Below are positions 8,594-17,853 of a stretch of 64,000 bases of DNA, one piece after another. This DNA comes from Chloroflexota bacterium (GTDB lineage Bacteria; Chloroflexota; Dormibacteria; Aeolococcales; Aeolococcaceae). The stretch covers positions 1 through 64,000 of the forward strand of contig VBIQ01000016.1 in the NCBI GenBank assembly GCA_005880985.1, written 5' to 3'. The notes beneath the pieces are model-generated. The model saw nothing but the letters and a program-made list of their open reading frames with translations. It was not told where the DNA came from and made no database searches. The position numbers and the translations under genes were made by a program. The first letter of the stretch is position 1, and each line of letters starts with the position of its first letter.

Positions 8594-9853
8594 GGATCGC
8601 TTGGAACCAACGCGCCATCAAGACAAGGCGGATGCGCGGAGCGACCCTGGCGGTCGGTCAGCGGGGTATGTGTAAGCGAGACGCTCTCAAGGGCGGCGGT
8701 CAATGGGAGCTGATTTGAGTTGCGGCCCAGCGTCTCGCTGCCGGCGGACCATGCTCGAGACGATCTGGCTTCCAAGCGGGCAGGGTGGCAGGATAGAAGC
8801 GTCAGTGGCTAGAGGACCTCACCGAAACTGGGACTACCTATCGGCCTCTGCCCCGTATTCGAGCAACGAGCCCGAGACTTCCCTCTACGCGCTCGGCACG
8901 AGTTTCGCGAGCTGTCGTCGGTGGCGGTATCAGCGAGCCGTCACCCTGTTGGAGCCGACTCGCACAGTGCCTGGCTGTCCGTCCGCGGGCTCAAATGGCG
9001 CGGCTACCACGGACGTGCTCAGCGGGCTAACGCTAGCCGGGGGAGCCGGCTGCGCCGTGGCAGGACCTCAGAGCATCGGAGGGGCTCTCTAGCTCACGCT
9101 AACCCTGTCGAGAGCCCCCAGCGTTCTGGACGGGCTCTTAGTGTCGCCCAGCCCAGCGGGGTTCGATTCCCGCCGGGTACGCCCACGTTGTCAGAATCCA
9201 AACCCCTCGCGATAGTGGCGGGACCGCGGGTCAGCATCCGAGCCGGCCAGCGTGGCTGATTCGGGGCGTGGGGGCGCCGGTTTACAAAGCCCGACGCCCT
9301 CCGATGTCACGTGGTCGCCGACGGCTCTGGCGGGGATGGGCACGTGCTGGGCCGCCGCCTCCACCGGCCGCCCCATGAGTAGGACATCCCACGGCGCAGA
9401 AGGAGGCCAGTAGGGATCCTGAGCCTGACGGGGCACCTGCGGCGGCTCCATGAGGTGACGGGGTGCTTTCGCTGCTCCCTTGGCAAGCCTGCTTCGCGCC
9501 GCTCGTTGCTGGGCCCGGTTTTGAACGGCAGCGAACGGGCCGCTGATGCTGCCGGGCGCCAACCGGCTGGTCGGGGACCACCGGCTCGAACGTGCGTTTC
9601 CAAGCCAGTAGACTTGCCCGGATGAAGGGTAGACGGCCTCACCCGGACGCCGACGGTCCCTTCCCGCGTGTCCTCCGTCGCGCATGGCCTGCCGGCTCGC
9701 GGGTTCAACCGCCTGACCTGAGCCCTGAGTTGTGACACTCGCCGTAACGCGGCACAGTTGGGTCCTGAGCCCGAGACTCGACGACGGACCGCTCGCTTCC
9801 TCCTCTAGAAACGACGCGGTCCGACTGGGCTTGCATCCAGCGCTGAGGTTGCC
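8594..9853. other. 1.26-kb stretch with no convincing gene
   Basis: Only shadow-like frames are present on both strands. Around 9144-9172 there is a T-arm-like sequence (GCGGG then GTTCGATT then CCCGC), but the loop has one base too many and no acceptor or anticodon arm could be built. It may be a decayed RNA gene or chance. Otherwise nothing was recognised. Confidence 0.45.
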
Positions 9854-10942
9854 GTGAACACGATCGATTACCGGCTCACCGCAACAGTACGGGAGGCCCT
9901 TGGATCACTCTACGGCGACCTTCTTGGAATCATGAGGGACCTTTCAGCGGCGCCACTATTTTTCTATCGCGATAAGCGACCACGCCTAGTCCAGGTCCGC
10001 GATCGAGCCACGGAAGCCATCCGAACATGGGCCGAACGCTATCCCACGACTTTCAACGAAATGGTCGATCTCTTGCCCAGGGTGCTCGCACTCAGAGATT
10101 CAGCGGCTTCGTTGGTCGAGGCTGCTACATGGGACGACTACTTCGCCATTCCGCAATCGGCATTCACGTATCCCCGTCACGACTCACCGGTGCTTGCGGC
10201 TGTCCCGCGGCTTGCCACATTCCTTGATGATCATGGACTCATCGACGTTGCCGATCTCGACGCACGTCCGCACGGACTTTTCATCGGACCTTTATCAGTC
10301 CACTACCATCAGTTTCTTCGCAGAGGATTCACGTCGAACGTGCATTACGAACTCGTGGAGGCAGTCGTCGGCATTGCGAGGCTGGATCGAATCCGTGCGC
10401 GTATCGCGATCGACGATGGTCGGATCCGATATCGGGACGAGCATCTGGAGATGGAGGAGCGTGACTACTGGTATGGCCCTACGCTCACCGAAGAAGCCCT
10501 CGATGACCCTCAGCTGGTGGGTGAAACAGTGCACGGTGACCCTGAACTCGGCCAGTCCATCCTCAGCCCCTATGCGGCGGTGTGCGTCCGCTGGACTCGA
10601 GAGAGAGCGAGCGCACTCAAGACCGTCGAGATCGAAGAACTTGTACCCGTGCAGGATGTCGAGGATCACTTCGTCCTGGTGCGTTACCTCCACTCGATAC
10701 GCGACATGTCCAAGCGGGCCTTTATCCATTGCGACGGAGCAGTGAAAGCCTACGACCGCGATACCTATCCGAGGGACCTCGCGGAGTTCCGGCGACGCGC
10801 GAAAGCTCCTTCATATCGCAAAGTCTTTCGGCTAGATGGCGCCTTCTCGGCCAAACAATGGTCAACTGTCGCTGCCCTTTGGTTTCGGGGCAACCGCCTG
10901 GTACCGGAATACCTGATGAGTCTGAGCGCATACGCATCCTAA
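9854..10942 (+). CDS. Hypothetical protein, 362 aa
   Basis: A soluble mixed alpha/beta protein starting at GTG 9854 with GAGG upstream. No family was recognised. The N-terminal half is helical (TEAIRTWAERYPTTFNEMVD). The middle contains YWYGPTLTEEALDDPQLVGE and VHGDPELGQSI. The DNA coding for the latter (10513-10557) has a 42/45 match in the decayed transposase region at 13595-13639. The C-terminal part has VEDHFVLVRYLHSIRD. It lies in the element's accessory zone, facing a 635-residue gene on the other strand. Confidence 0.65.
   Translation: MNTIDYRLTATVREALGSLYGDLLGIMRDLSAAPLFFYRDKRPRLVQVRDRATEAIRTWAERYPTTFNEMVDLLPRVLALRDSAASLVEAATWDDYFAIPQSAFTYPRHDSPVLAAVPRLATFLDDHGLIDVADLDARPHGLFIGPLSVHYHQFLRRGFTSNVHYELVEAVVGIARLDRIRARIAIDDGRIRYRDEHLEMEERDYWYGPTLTEEALDDPQLVGETVHGDPELGQSILSPYAAVCVRWTRERASALKTVEIEELVPVQDVEDHFVLVRYLHSIRDMSKRAFIHCDGAVKAYDRDTYPRDLAEFRRRAKAPSYRKVFRLDGAFSAKQWSTVAALWFRGNRLVPEYLMSLSAYAS
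10513..10557. repeat. 45-bp repeat copy 1 (partner at 13595-13639)
   Basis: 42 of 45 bases match 13595-13639. Copy 1 is inside the 362-residue gene and encodes LVGETVHGDPELGQS. Copy 2 encodes LVGEPVHGDPELGQS in the matching frame, but within decayed DNA, so it is probably a leftover of a related gene. Confidence 0.7.
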
Positions 10943-11178
10943 GGCACCGCAGCACACTAGTGTCCGGAGAACAACCTGCTTGGCCGCTACTGGCACGCTG
11001 GTGCCTGTGCGCGGGCCCGATGGCCGCCGCCTCGCATTTCATGCTCAGCGTCCGAGGAGCGTCTTTGACGGCTCCATACCGCGGCCAATCTCAGAGCGCC
11101 TTCTTAACCTAGCGCTAGAACTAACGCGACCTCGTCGAGACACGGCAGTGCCACCTCTCGTGTCCCAATATGGTTCGC

Positions 11179-13086
11179 TCAGCCGACTGGGGAGGTGTCG
11201 CCCTGCGCATCCCACGGTGCTTCCAAGTGCGGCTGGATCAAGGTCTTCACGACGTCAAACGCCTCCCCGTATAGCCGCGTTAGCTCGTGGTTGGGCAGCT
11301 CGGGTAGTTTCTTCTCCTGCAGCAGGAAGTCCTTCACCGTTCGGTGCTGGTATTGCCGCGAGCCGACCTTGTCTCGGAGAAGTTCCACCAGGGAGAAGCC
11401 CGCATGCAGATGCGGCTCGAGCATTTCCATCTCCTCGGCGGTGACCAGCTGCGGCGGCTGCATCGTGAGCCACGACGATGTGAGCTCGAGCAAGCGTCTG
11501 GAGGTCACATCCGCCTCGAGCGCTTCCCAAGTTACGTAGTGCTGGGGAAACGGGTGGAGCAGAATCACGACGGGAAACACCTCCCATGGTCGCGTGGCAT
11601 CAACTCCAGGTATCAATAGCCGGCCCTCACCAATATCCCTCGCCACGTCTCCGATTTGACGAAACTTGTCTGTAATGCGGGAGAGATAATCTTCGAAGGT
11701 TCCCGGCACGCTGCCCACGAGCGTTGCCACAGGAATGTTGCGGACCGTCGCCTCCAATAGAACGAGACCACCGGGCTCCACCACTACCGCATCGGTCGGG
11801 TCGACCAGCTGCCCCGGAGTTCGCTCATAGGAGTCAAGGAAACTTCCACTGTCTGCTGGGTCGCGCCAACGCTCACGATGTTCACGATGGAGTACACGAG
11901 CCGATGAGCCCTGATAGGCTCGATGCAAGAGGGCATCGATGTAATCCTCGAAGAGCGCTCCCATATCCGAGGTCACGTCGTTAACGCCGTGCACCCTGTC
12001 AAGGCCAGCACAAGCGGAGTGCAACGTCCAGTAGGCTCCAAGCGACATGTTCTCCGCAGCCACACCGACGTTAATGGGAACGATGCTGCCATCCTCGCGA
12101 CGGTACATCGGATGCCTATACAGCGCCAGCCTCTCGAGGTGTTCGATGTCCACGGCCGGCGACGACAAGTCCTGAATCCAATCCTGACGGCCCTGGCTCA
12201 ATCGATCCCTGAGCTCGGTGTAGTAGTCGGCATCCGTGATGTCCCGCAAGATGTCGCCGATAAGATCCCACGGCACTCCTACGTCGGCATCTGGAGGCGG
12301 ATTCGCTGACGTGGCATCGGGTGCCGTGCGGGGACGCCGCAAAAAGGGGATCGTTGATAGATGAGACAGCGCAAGAAACTCCTCGATGCTCAAGCCTGCG
12401 CCCGTCTGAAAGCGTTCTCGAAAGTCGAGGACGATGCGCCCTGCTGTGCGCGCGGCGACGGGTCTACGGAAGAGCAAGTCGAAGTATCGGCCGATGACGT
12501 GCGGCGCTTGCTCGTTTGATCGAAACGCGGCGCGGCGCGCCACCAGTGCACGAATCACGCGCTTGCCTGCTTCATCCAGCTCCATGTCAGGTTGGGTATC
12601 GAGCAAGGCGTCGTTGACTGCGAGCAGGAGCGTGCCGATCGTCGACATGTCCTCGTCGTGCCGGGCCCGGCCACCCTGCCCGTACCTTATGGCTAACTTC
12701 GCTGCGGACAGGAGCTGCTCGTGGTGTAGGAAGACGTCGAATACGCCGAGTGTCAGTAGCTGGCCCACCTGTGTCAACGTGCCGCCGATCAAGGTAATCT
12801 CAGCATGTCGAAGCTGCATGGCACGCTCGGGCGGAGGCGCTGCCAACAGCTCCGCGCTTGCGAATGACACGTAGTCAATGACCGATTCGGTGCGCACACG
12901 AGCCGCGATCGTTGGAAGGGTCTCTGCAGCGATGCAGCTCCCAGTAACGTCGTACCAGCCAATGTACATGAGGTGGCCCAGGGCGCGACGCGCTGCGGCT
13001 TGCGACAGTAACTCTTGCAAGGGGCGCTCGATGCCTCTGACGCGAACGGTGAGCGGCTGGTCAAACATCGGGACCTCAGGAGTCAT
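11179..13086 (-). CDS. Large hypothetical protein with nuclease-like core, 635 aa
   Basis: A long soluble protein with no family I can name. The N-terminal 250 residues are mainly helical. Around residues 375-450 the pattern GALFEDYIDALLHRAYQ, then DPTDAVVVEPGGLVLLEAT, resembles the E...D..hExK layout of PD-(D/E)XK nuclease-like domains: Glu380, Asp432, Glu445. The usual lysine is replaced by threonine, so catalysis is doubtful. The C-terminus is helical and charged. A location in the accessory part of a mobile element, next to another orphan gene, suggests a possible defence role; that is inference. Confidence 0.6.
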   Translation of the reverse strand: MTPEVPMFDQPLTVRVRGIERPLQELLSQAAARRALGHLMYIGWYDVTGSCIAAETLPTIAARVRTESVIDYVSFASAELLAAPPPERAMQLRHAEITLIGGTLTQVGQLLTLGVFDVFLHHEQLLSAAKLAIRYGQGGRARHDEDMSTIGTLLLAVNDALLDTQPDMELDEAGKRVIRALVARRAAFRSNEQAPHVIGRYFDLLFRRPVAARTAGRIVLDFRERFQTGAGLSIEEFLALSHLSTIPFLRRPRTAPDATSANPPPDADVGVPWDLIGDILRDITDADYYTELRDRLSQGRQDWIQDLSSPAVDIEHLERLALYRHPMYRREDGSIVPINVGVAAENMSLGAYWTLHSACAGLDRVHGVNDVTSDMGALFEDYIDALLHRAYQGSSARVLHREHRERWRDPADSGSFLDSYERTPGQLVDPTDAVVVEPGGLVLLEATVRNIPVATLVGSVPGTFEDYLSRITDKFRQIGDVARDIGEGRLLIPGVDATRPWEVFPVVILLHPFPQHYVTWEALEADVTSRRLLELTSSWLTMQPPQLVTAEEMEMLEPHLHAGFSLVELLRDKVGSRQYQHRTVKDFLLQEKKLPELPNHELTRLYGEAFDVVKTLIQPHLEAPWDAQGDTSPVG

Positions 13087-13099
13087 GGGTTGAGAGGCT

Positions 13100-13570
13100 T
13101 GTCCGGTGCACGGCTGTGCTGCTCGAGGGGCGAAGTCCGTCGCCGAGCTGACCGGGATGCACGAATCTCACGCAGCCGCATCTACCAGCTACTCACCACA
13201 TACCCCACCGGCAGCTATGGGCCCTTGAACACCTACCGCTACGACCGCCCTCGTGTCGCCCCAGGTCGGTGCTCACGTCCAGACCGTCATCGTCCAACTC
13301 TGCCACGAACTCGCCGACGCCGGCCACGACTGCAGGCACCCACCACCGCCCATCACCTTCGCGTGGAGACCCCCATTGCACTGACGGGTGGCCATCGTCT
13401 GTCGCATCCTCGCACGCCACGGCCTGATCAACCCTCAGCCGCACAAGGGGACCGCGCGGCTCCTTCATGCGCTTCCAGGCGGCTCTGCCAATCACGTCTG
13501 GCGGCCCCACGGACCAATCCCCGCTCCTCGTGGTGTCCGACGCCCCTTCGTCACCGTAAAGGCCGACGTG
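13100..13570 (+). pseudogene. Decayed IS481-type transposase remnant
   Basis: Pieces of an IS481/rve-type transposase lie in shifting frames. First is an HTH segment (ISRSRIYQLLTTYPTGSYGP) near 13165-13225. Next is an ELADAGHDC-like segment near 13305-13340. Last is the signature CRILARHGLINPQPHKGT at 13400-13455. In intact relatives these blocks appear in this order before the DDE domain. The catalytic domain is missing or unrecognisable, and no terminal inverted repeats were found. Confidence 0.6.
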
Positions 13571-13594
13571 GGTGCACGGCCCGGCTGCGGCCTG

Positions 13595-13639
13595 GCTGGT
13601 GGGTGAACCCGTGCACGGTGACCCGGAACTCGGCCAGTC
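13595..13639. repeat. 45-bp repeat copy 2 (partner at 10513-10557)
   Basis: Same 45-bp block as in the 362-residue gene, 42/45 identical, here without a plausible gene around it. It shows that part of a related gene was once present at this site. Confidence 0.65.
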
Positions 13640-13742
13640 TCCGGTAGACCAGCCCGGACTCGCCGGGTTCCCTTTCGGCGTCGGGCCCAGGGCCCTCCTG
13701 CTATCTTCAACAGTTGTAGATATATTGCAGGAGCCTGCTCAC

Positions 13743-14068
13743 ATGGTGAACGGCTTCAGACAACAGGTATTGGCCAAGGCCAAGCAGATTTGCGCCGACG
13801 GCGATGCACCGTTTCCGGTAGCGAGTTGGTTGACGAGCTACCTCACATCCATCGCCGCACGGTCTTCGCTCTAATGGGGCATCTGGTCGAGGCCGGCGAG
13901 CTCGAGGCGGATCTGTTCAAGGCTCAGCGCGGCGCGGACCGTCGTCGTGTGACTGTTTATCGCGTGCCTGATCGAGCCGCACCGTCGACAGCGCAACGGC
14001 TAAAGAGCGAGGCACTATGCGTGAGTGAGACGGCAAAACGGATTGAGGAGTTAGCCGCGACGCTATGA
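13743..14068 (+). pseudogene. Winged-helix regulator interrupted by a frameshift
   Basis: Frame one starts at ATG 13743 (MVNGFRQQVLAKAKQICADG). It continues sensibly only if the reading frame shifts by -1 near 13800-13812 into SGSELVDELPHIHRRTVFAL and on to ADRRRVTVYRVPD. Together they make a compact winged-helix protein of about 108 residues with HTH and wing. As written, frame one stops at 13872; the second frame could start only at TTG 13790. One base appears to be missing, by mutation, recoding or assembly error. An AT-rich stretch at 13712-13730 could hold the promoter. Confidence 0.55.
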
Positions 14069-14145
14069 ACGTGGCCACGGTTGCCGCACAACGAGCGACC
14101 GGACCGCGAGATCGCCCAGATCCCGATAGGGAGTAGAGATCCGGA

Positions 14146-15159
14146 ATGGCGCAAGTTGGCGAGGGGGATATTAGGGTTTCGCATCGGACAGTGGGCCGGG
14201 TACGTGTCGATCCCGGCCTCCTGCGTGGTGAAGCAGGGCCGTTCGAGCCACGGCTGATCATCCCGATATCGATTGAGATGTACAATCGGCCGGCGGAGCA
14301 GATGATCGCGCTGCTCCAGTTGGAGGCGTTCTTGCATGTCGGCGATTCGGTGAATCCTGCGACGCAAATTGGCAGTCCGACCACGGTGAGTCTGCTGCAA
14401 GGCTTCCCCGTTCGAAGTCTTCCAGAAGGTGGGATGGCTCACTCGGTTGACCTTCGATTCGAACTGATACCCGCGAGCGTTCACCGGTTAGAAGTAGCGC
14501 GGCATGCTGTTCGCGATGGGCCCTTCCTGCTTCACCTACGACTGCAAGGGCCGCTCGCCTGGTTACGAACGACACGCGGTGGCGCCGCTCCGCTGGACAG
14601 GAGGGGCGGGAACGAAGCTCCCGAGGATCCCTTCCAACTGCAACTCGGGCTGCACTCCGAGCTCTCTCTTCTCTGGACGACCTCCATCGATAGCCTCCGC
14701 GTGCAGATCGAGCCCTCAGTGTGGCTAAGCAGCGTGCTTCCCGGACTCGGAGTTGACAACCTCCAGTTGGTCGAAATCGCCTTGCCGCCCGGTTTACCCG
14801 AAATAGGCAATGCAGCGAGGGTTTTTCGCGACGCGGAAGACGCTTACCACGCGCGCCGCTATGACGACTGTATTGGCAGATGCCGCGGCATCATCCGAGC
14901 TTGGAACAAACAGCTAGCGGCGACCAGCTCACGACACTTATCCGATGTAGTCGGTGACTCGCAAAAATGGCCACTCGACGATCCAAGGCGGAGGCTACTC
15001 GATTCCGTCTGGCAATCCTTGCTCGACGCCGGCAATGTCCCTCATCACCCGGAGGCTCAAGTGACATTGTATGAGCCTACCGCTGACGATGCACGGTTGC
15101 ATCTCATGATGACCGCCGTAGTGTCCGAGTACCTATTCCGCGTTCTACGAGCTCCCTGA
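14146..15159 (+). CDS. Hypothetical protein with beta-rich N-terminus and HEPN-like helical C-terminus
   Basis: A 337-residue protein. The first 215 residues are beta-strand rich (SVDLRFELIPASVHRLE; FLLHLRLQGPLAWLR). The C-terminal 110 residues form helices with ARVFRDAEDAYHARRYDDCI and RCRGIIRAWNKQL, then LHLMMTAVVSEYLFRVL. This resembles HEPN/TPR-like helical bundles seen in many accessory proteins. No R-x4-H nuclease motif is visible. The NERD gene starts 11 bases downstream on the same strand, so the two are probably co-transcribed. Confidence 0.6.
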   Translation: MAQVGEGDIRVSHRTVGRVRVDPGLLRGEAGPFEPRLIIPISIEMYNRPAEQMIALLQLEAFLHVGDSVNPATQIGSPTTVSLLQGFPVRSLPEGGMAHSVDLRFELIPASVHRLEVARHAVRDGPFLLHLRLQGPLAWLRTTRGGAAPLDRRGGNEAPEDPFQLQLGLHSELSLLWTTSIDSLRVQIEPSVWLSSVLPGLGVDNLQLVEIALPPGLPEIGNAARVFRDAEDAYHARRYDDCIGRCRGIIRAWNKQLAATSSRHLSDVVGDSQKWPLDDPRRRLLDSVWQSLLDAGNVPHHPEAQVTLYEPTADDARLHLMMTAVVSEYLFRVLRAP

Positions 15160-15170
15160 AGCACACATAC

Positions 15171-15944
15171 GTGACTGTCGAACCCGTGAAAGGCTTCCGC
15201 CCGCGCACCGACGCCGGTTCCGAGACGCGCTTGCGTGAGCTACCCGTGCGTGCGGCGGGCGCGCATGCCTGGAAGCAAGCGTACCGGCGGTTGGTTGTAA
15301 TCATCAGCATCCTCGGCGCGATCTTCGTCGGCGCCGGTTTTGGATTGGCCAAGAGCGGTCTTGTCGGAATCGGCATCGGTGTGTTCGGTCTCGTAGTCCT
15401 TACCTTATTGGAGCGTTGGGTGGGGGGAGGCTGGCTAGATGCACTTCCATGGATCACGGGCTACCGCGGCGAGCGAACCGTGAGTGATTTGCTCGCCATG
15501 CTTGCGCCGTTCGGGTACAAGGTTATCCACGGTATTCCGTACACAGATGACCATGGAACTCACAACATCGATCACACGGTCGTCGGGCCGTCCGGCATCT
15601 ACGCCGTGTAGACTAAGAATTGGACCGGCGCATTTGAGGTTCGAGCTAACGATCGCCTGATGCACAACGGGATCGACGCGACGCGAGCAGTGATTCAGGC
15701 AAGAAGAGAGGCGCAGGCGTTGAAACAAATCTTGGAGGACCGAGCCGTCCTCTCCCAATGGATCCGGATCAATGCCATCGTCGTATCGACCAAGGCCATC
15801 GTACCGGGGCCAGGCGCACGAATCGAGTTCAAATTCGTCACAGTCGTCGGCGCGTCGGACGTGGTGCCGTTCATTAGAGACCGCCCGCACAAGTTGACTC
15901 ACGACGAGATTGAGAGGGCAGTCGCGGCGTTGCGAGCGATCTAG
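15171..15944 (+). pseudogene. NERD-domain membrane protein with amber codon at the catalytic glutamate
   Basis: In-frame reading from GTG 15171 to the stop at 15942-15944 gives a 257-residue NERD (nuclease-related) protein. Two membrane helices (about residues 42-85) are followed by YRGERTVSDLLAML, a DDHGTHNIDHTVVGPSGIYAV block, then TKNWTGAFEV. NERD proteins normally read ETKNW, where Glu is a PD-(D/E)XK active-site residue. Here that codon is TAG at 15609-15611, one base from GAG. The downstream half is intact. So the gene is inactivated, relies on amber read-through, or contains a sequence error. Its tail overlaps the convergent membrane-protein gene. Confidence 0.85.
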
Positions 15945-16638
15945 CGTGTGAGCGGGGACTCGCCGGACACCGCTCAGCCTCGGCGTTGGCTGCCGCTGTA
16001 TTGTGAGCTATCCGCCAAGCAGTTTGTCGGCTATTTACGCGGGAGCCTGTCGGAGGGCTCGTGAGCGAGCGGCCACAGCAAACATGAGGGACGCGGTCAT
16101 TTGGACCGGACTCCACAAGCGCTACCTTGCCCACGTGGTCGCCCGAACCCGCGGACGCACAGTCGTCATCTCCGGGCCCACGGCACCCAATGCACGCTGC
16201 CGGTCCAAGTGTCGTCGTGGATGCGGCTGCGATAGGTGCCGTGCCGACGACGAATGCGCCCGAGGGCACGAAGAGCGTGATCGCCCCCCACAGCCACGCG
16301 TTGAGGCCGTGTCGGAGCGGCGGGAGAAGCTGCATGGGTTGCCGGTAGCGTCCGCCCTGCACCAGATGCCAGGTCCGGAGGAGCACGACGAGCAGGACCG
16401 CGAGAGCTAGGTTGACCGAACCCAGCGTCCCCAGCGGGTAGGGGCCGGTCCACGCCAGCCGAGTCATGAATAGGGCGAGCATCAGGGCGAAGACAGCTGA
16501 TCCCATGATCAGAACCACGACGTACATGGCGAACGCCCACCAGATCGTCGTCCGCGACGGTGGCTTGCGCGCGACGCCAGCGCGTGATGGCAGCAGTGCA
16601 CGCTTCAAGCGTTCCGCGGACTTGGCGGGGGCGGTCAT
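15874..16638 (-). CDS. Membrane protein, C-terminal part doubtful
   Basis: The first 145 residues contain three clear hydrophobic helices: WWAFAMYVVVLIMGSAVFAL and its extension, SVNLALAVLLVVLLRTWHL, and WLWGAITLFVPSGAFVVGTA. Beyond residue 150 the composition becomes cysteine, serine and arginine rich without pattern, as if an earlier stop was lost or the frame shifted. The 3' end overlaps the NERD gene by 71 bases on the opposite strand. No family was recognised. It is last in the minus-strand run that begins with the sigma factor at 19 kb. Confidence 0.5.
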   Translation of the reverse strand: MTAPAKSAERLKRALLPSRAGVARKPPSRTTIWWAFAMYVVVLIMGSAVFALMLALFMTRLAWTGPYPLGTLGSVNLALAVLLVVLLRTWHLVQGGRYRQPMQLLPPLRHGLNAWLWGAITLFVPSGAFVVGTAPIAAASTTTLGPAACIGCRGPGDDDCASAGSGDHVGKVALVESGPNDRVPHVCCGRSLTSPPTGSRVNSRQTAWRIAHNTAAANAEAERCPASPRSHARSLATPRLPSQSRRESTCAGGL

Positions 16639-16792
16639 CGCCGCGCCCGCGGTCGTCCGGTGGCTCGGGTGGCAGCAGATGGCGATACGACCCGACGCCC
16701 CTTTGTATTGCGAACTGCCAGCGCGGAAGTGCCGGGAACGCGATGGATGGGAAGCTGAGCCAAGGCGCCAGCGACTGTCCTTGCCGTCGGGC

Positions 16793-17467
16793 TCAGAACG
16801 ATTCGGTAGCCATCACCCTCAGCACGGAGACGAAGCTGGGGCGCCGTGACTGCCCCGCGAGCCATATGATTCGTGGAAGTGCCCCACTGACGTCGAGCAC
16901 AGCGTGCTCTTCGAAGAGTCCGGACGTGTAGACGGCATCGGCAACGAGATTGCAGATCTCTGCGCTTGAATGATATGCGGCCAGCGTCGCTCCGCCTTGG
17001 CACGGATACGGCCTTATGGAACCATGCCACTCGATCCCTGTGAATCGGTGATTGATACTTCGTATCTCCCAGTTGACAATGGAAGGCACTGGGCTCACTT
17101 GGCCGTTCGGCAAAACAGTCTCGATCTCGACCCGGCGGACCTCCTGCCCCCGAAACAGCGAGTTGTTGTAATAGGTCCCGGACCGGTCGCCGAAGTTGTC
17201 CGGTGCGACGTGCTCTGGCGTGTACGCTGGTGCTGGCGCTACGCGTTTGAGCTTGTGGTCGTGGCCAGCGCACTTGTCGCACATCTCGAAAACCACGACG
17301 CCGGGGGGGTTGATCGTCACGTTCGTGAACTGGGTGATGGTCCAACGCGAGTTGTTCGGTTGTCCTGGTATGTTGTTGACGACCGCGCCGTCTGGTCGGT
17401 ATCCAGCCGGAGCCTTCGGCCAGGCCGGTTCGAATTGCTTCAACTCCTTTTGACCCGCGGAGGCCAC
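16793..17467 (-). CDS. Hypothetical protein with CxxC motif, 224 aa
   Basis: A mostly beta-strand protein (NSRWTITQFTNVTINPPGVV; IETVLPNGQVSPVPSIVNWE). It contains one CxxC pair in a His/Lys-rich loop (FEMCDKCAGHDHKLKR) that could bind metal. No signal peptide and no family were recognised. It is downstream of the mini-LuxR gene, separated by about 100 bases, and may belong to the same minus-strand transcription unit. Confidence 0.55.
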   Translation of the reverse strand: MASAGQKELKQFEPAWPKAPAGYRPDGAVVNNIPGQPNNSRWTITQFTNVTINPPGVVVFEMCDKCAGHDHKLKRVAPAPAYTPEHVAPDNFGDRSGTYYNNSLFRGQEVRRVEIETVLPNGQVSPVPSIVNWEIRSINHRFTGIEWHGSIRPYPCQGGATLAAYHSSAEICNLVADAVYTSGLFEEHAVLDVSGALPRIIWLAGQSRRPSFVSVLRVMATESF

Positions 17468-17563
17468 TCGCTATCCGCCATGCCCGGTGCTCCTGGTCAA
17501 TTCGGGAGATCAGTAGTGGCGTTCGGTCGGGAGACGATGCTGAAACCTGCGACCAGGTTGACC

Positions 17564-17842
17564 CTACGTGGCGTCGAACTCGGTCTCGGAGACTTGCCCA
17601 ATCAGCATTCCGCAGACCGGGCAAGCCTCCTGCTCAAGGGCGGCGCACGATGATGCGAGTCCGCGGAGCGCAGCAAGCTTCACCGCCACGCTCGCTCGGT
17701 CGGCCTTTACGGCGCCTTGGGAGATACCAACCGCTGTGGCAATCTGCGGGTCGTTGAGGCCAAGAGCAAGCAGACGCAGGACCTCCCGTTCGCGCGCCGT
17801 GACAGCATCGACCCCATCATCCGTTCTGGACGGGCAAGTCAC
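17564..17842 (-). CDS. Small LuxR-type HTH protein with C-terminal CxxC
   Basis: A 92-residue protein consisting almost entirely of a LuxR C-terminal-type HTH (VTAREREVLRLLALGLNDPQ then IATAVGISQGAVKADRASVA). A short helix and CPVCGML follow near residue 75. There is no sensory or receiver domain. The recognition helix is slightly unusual: QGAVKADRASVAVKL where many relatives have T-V-..H. It lies 11 bases after the secreted-peptide gene on the same strand, so the two are likely co-expressed. A single CxxC could be redox active or bind metal through dimerisation. Confidence 0.75.
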   Translation of the reverse strand: MTCPSRTDDGVDAVTAREREVLRLLALGLNDPQIATAVGISQGAVKADRASVAVKLAALRGLASSCAALEQEACPVCGMLIGQVSETEFDAT

Positions 17843-17853
17843 GAGGTCGAGGG

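Noticed and set aside
9144-9172. T-arm-like sequence suggesting a tRNA or the 3' end of tmRNA
   Set aside because: The loop has eight bases rather than seven, and no acceptor, D-arm, anticodon arm or tag-coding frame could be fitted around it.
9191-9685. 164-codon minus-strand frame
   Set aside because: A middle section looks slightly protein-like, but there is no conserved motif, and overlapping frames are equally open.
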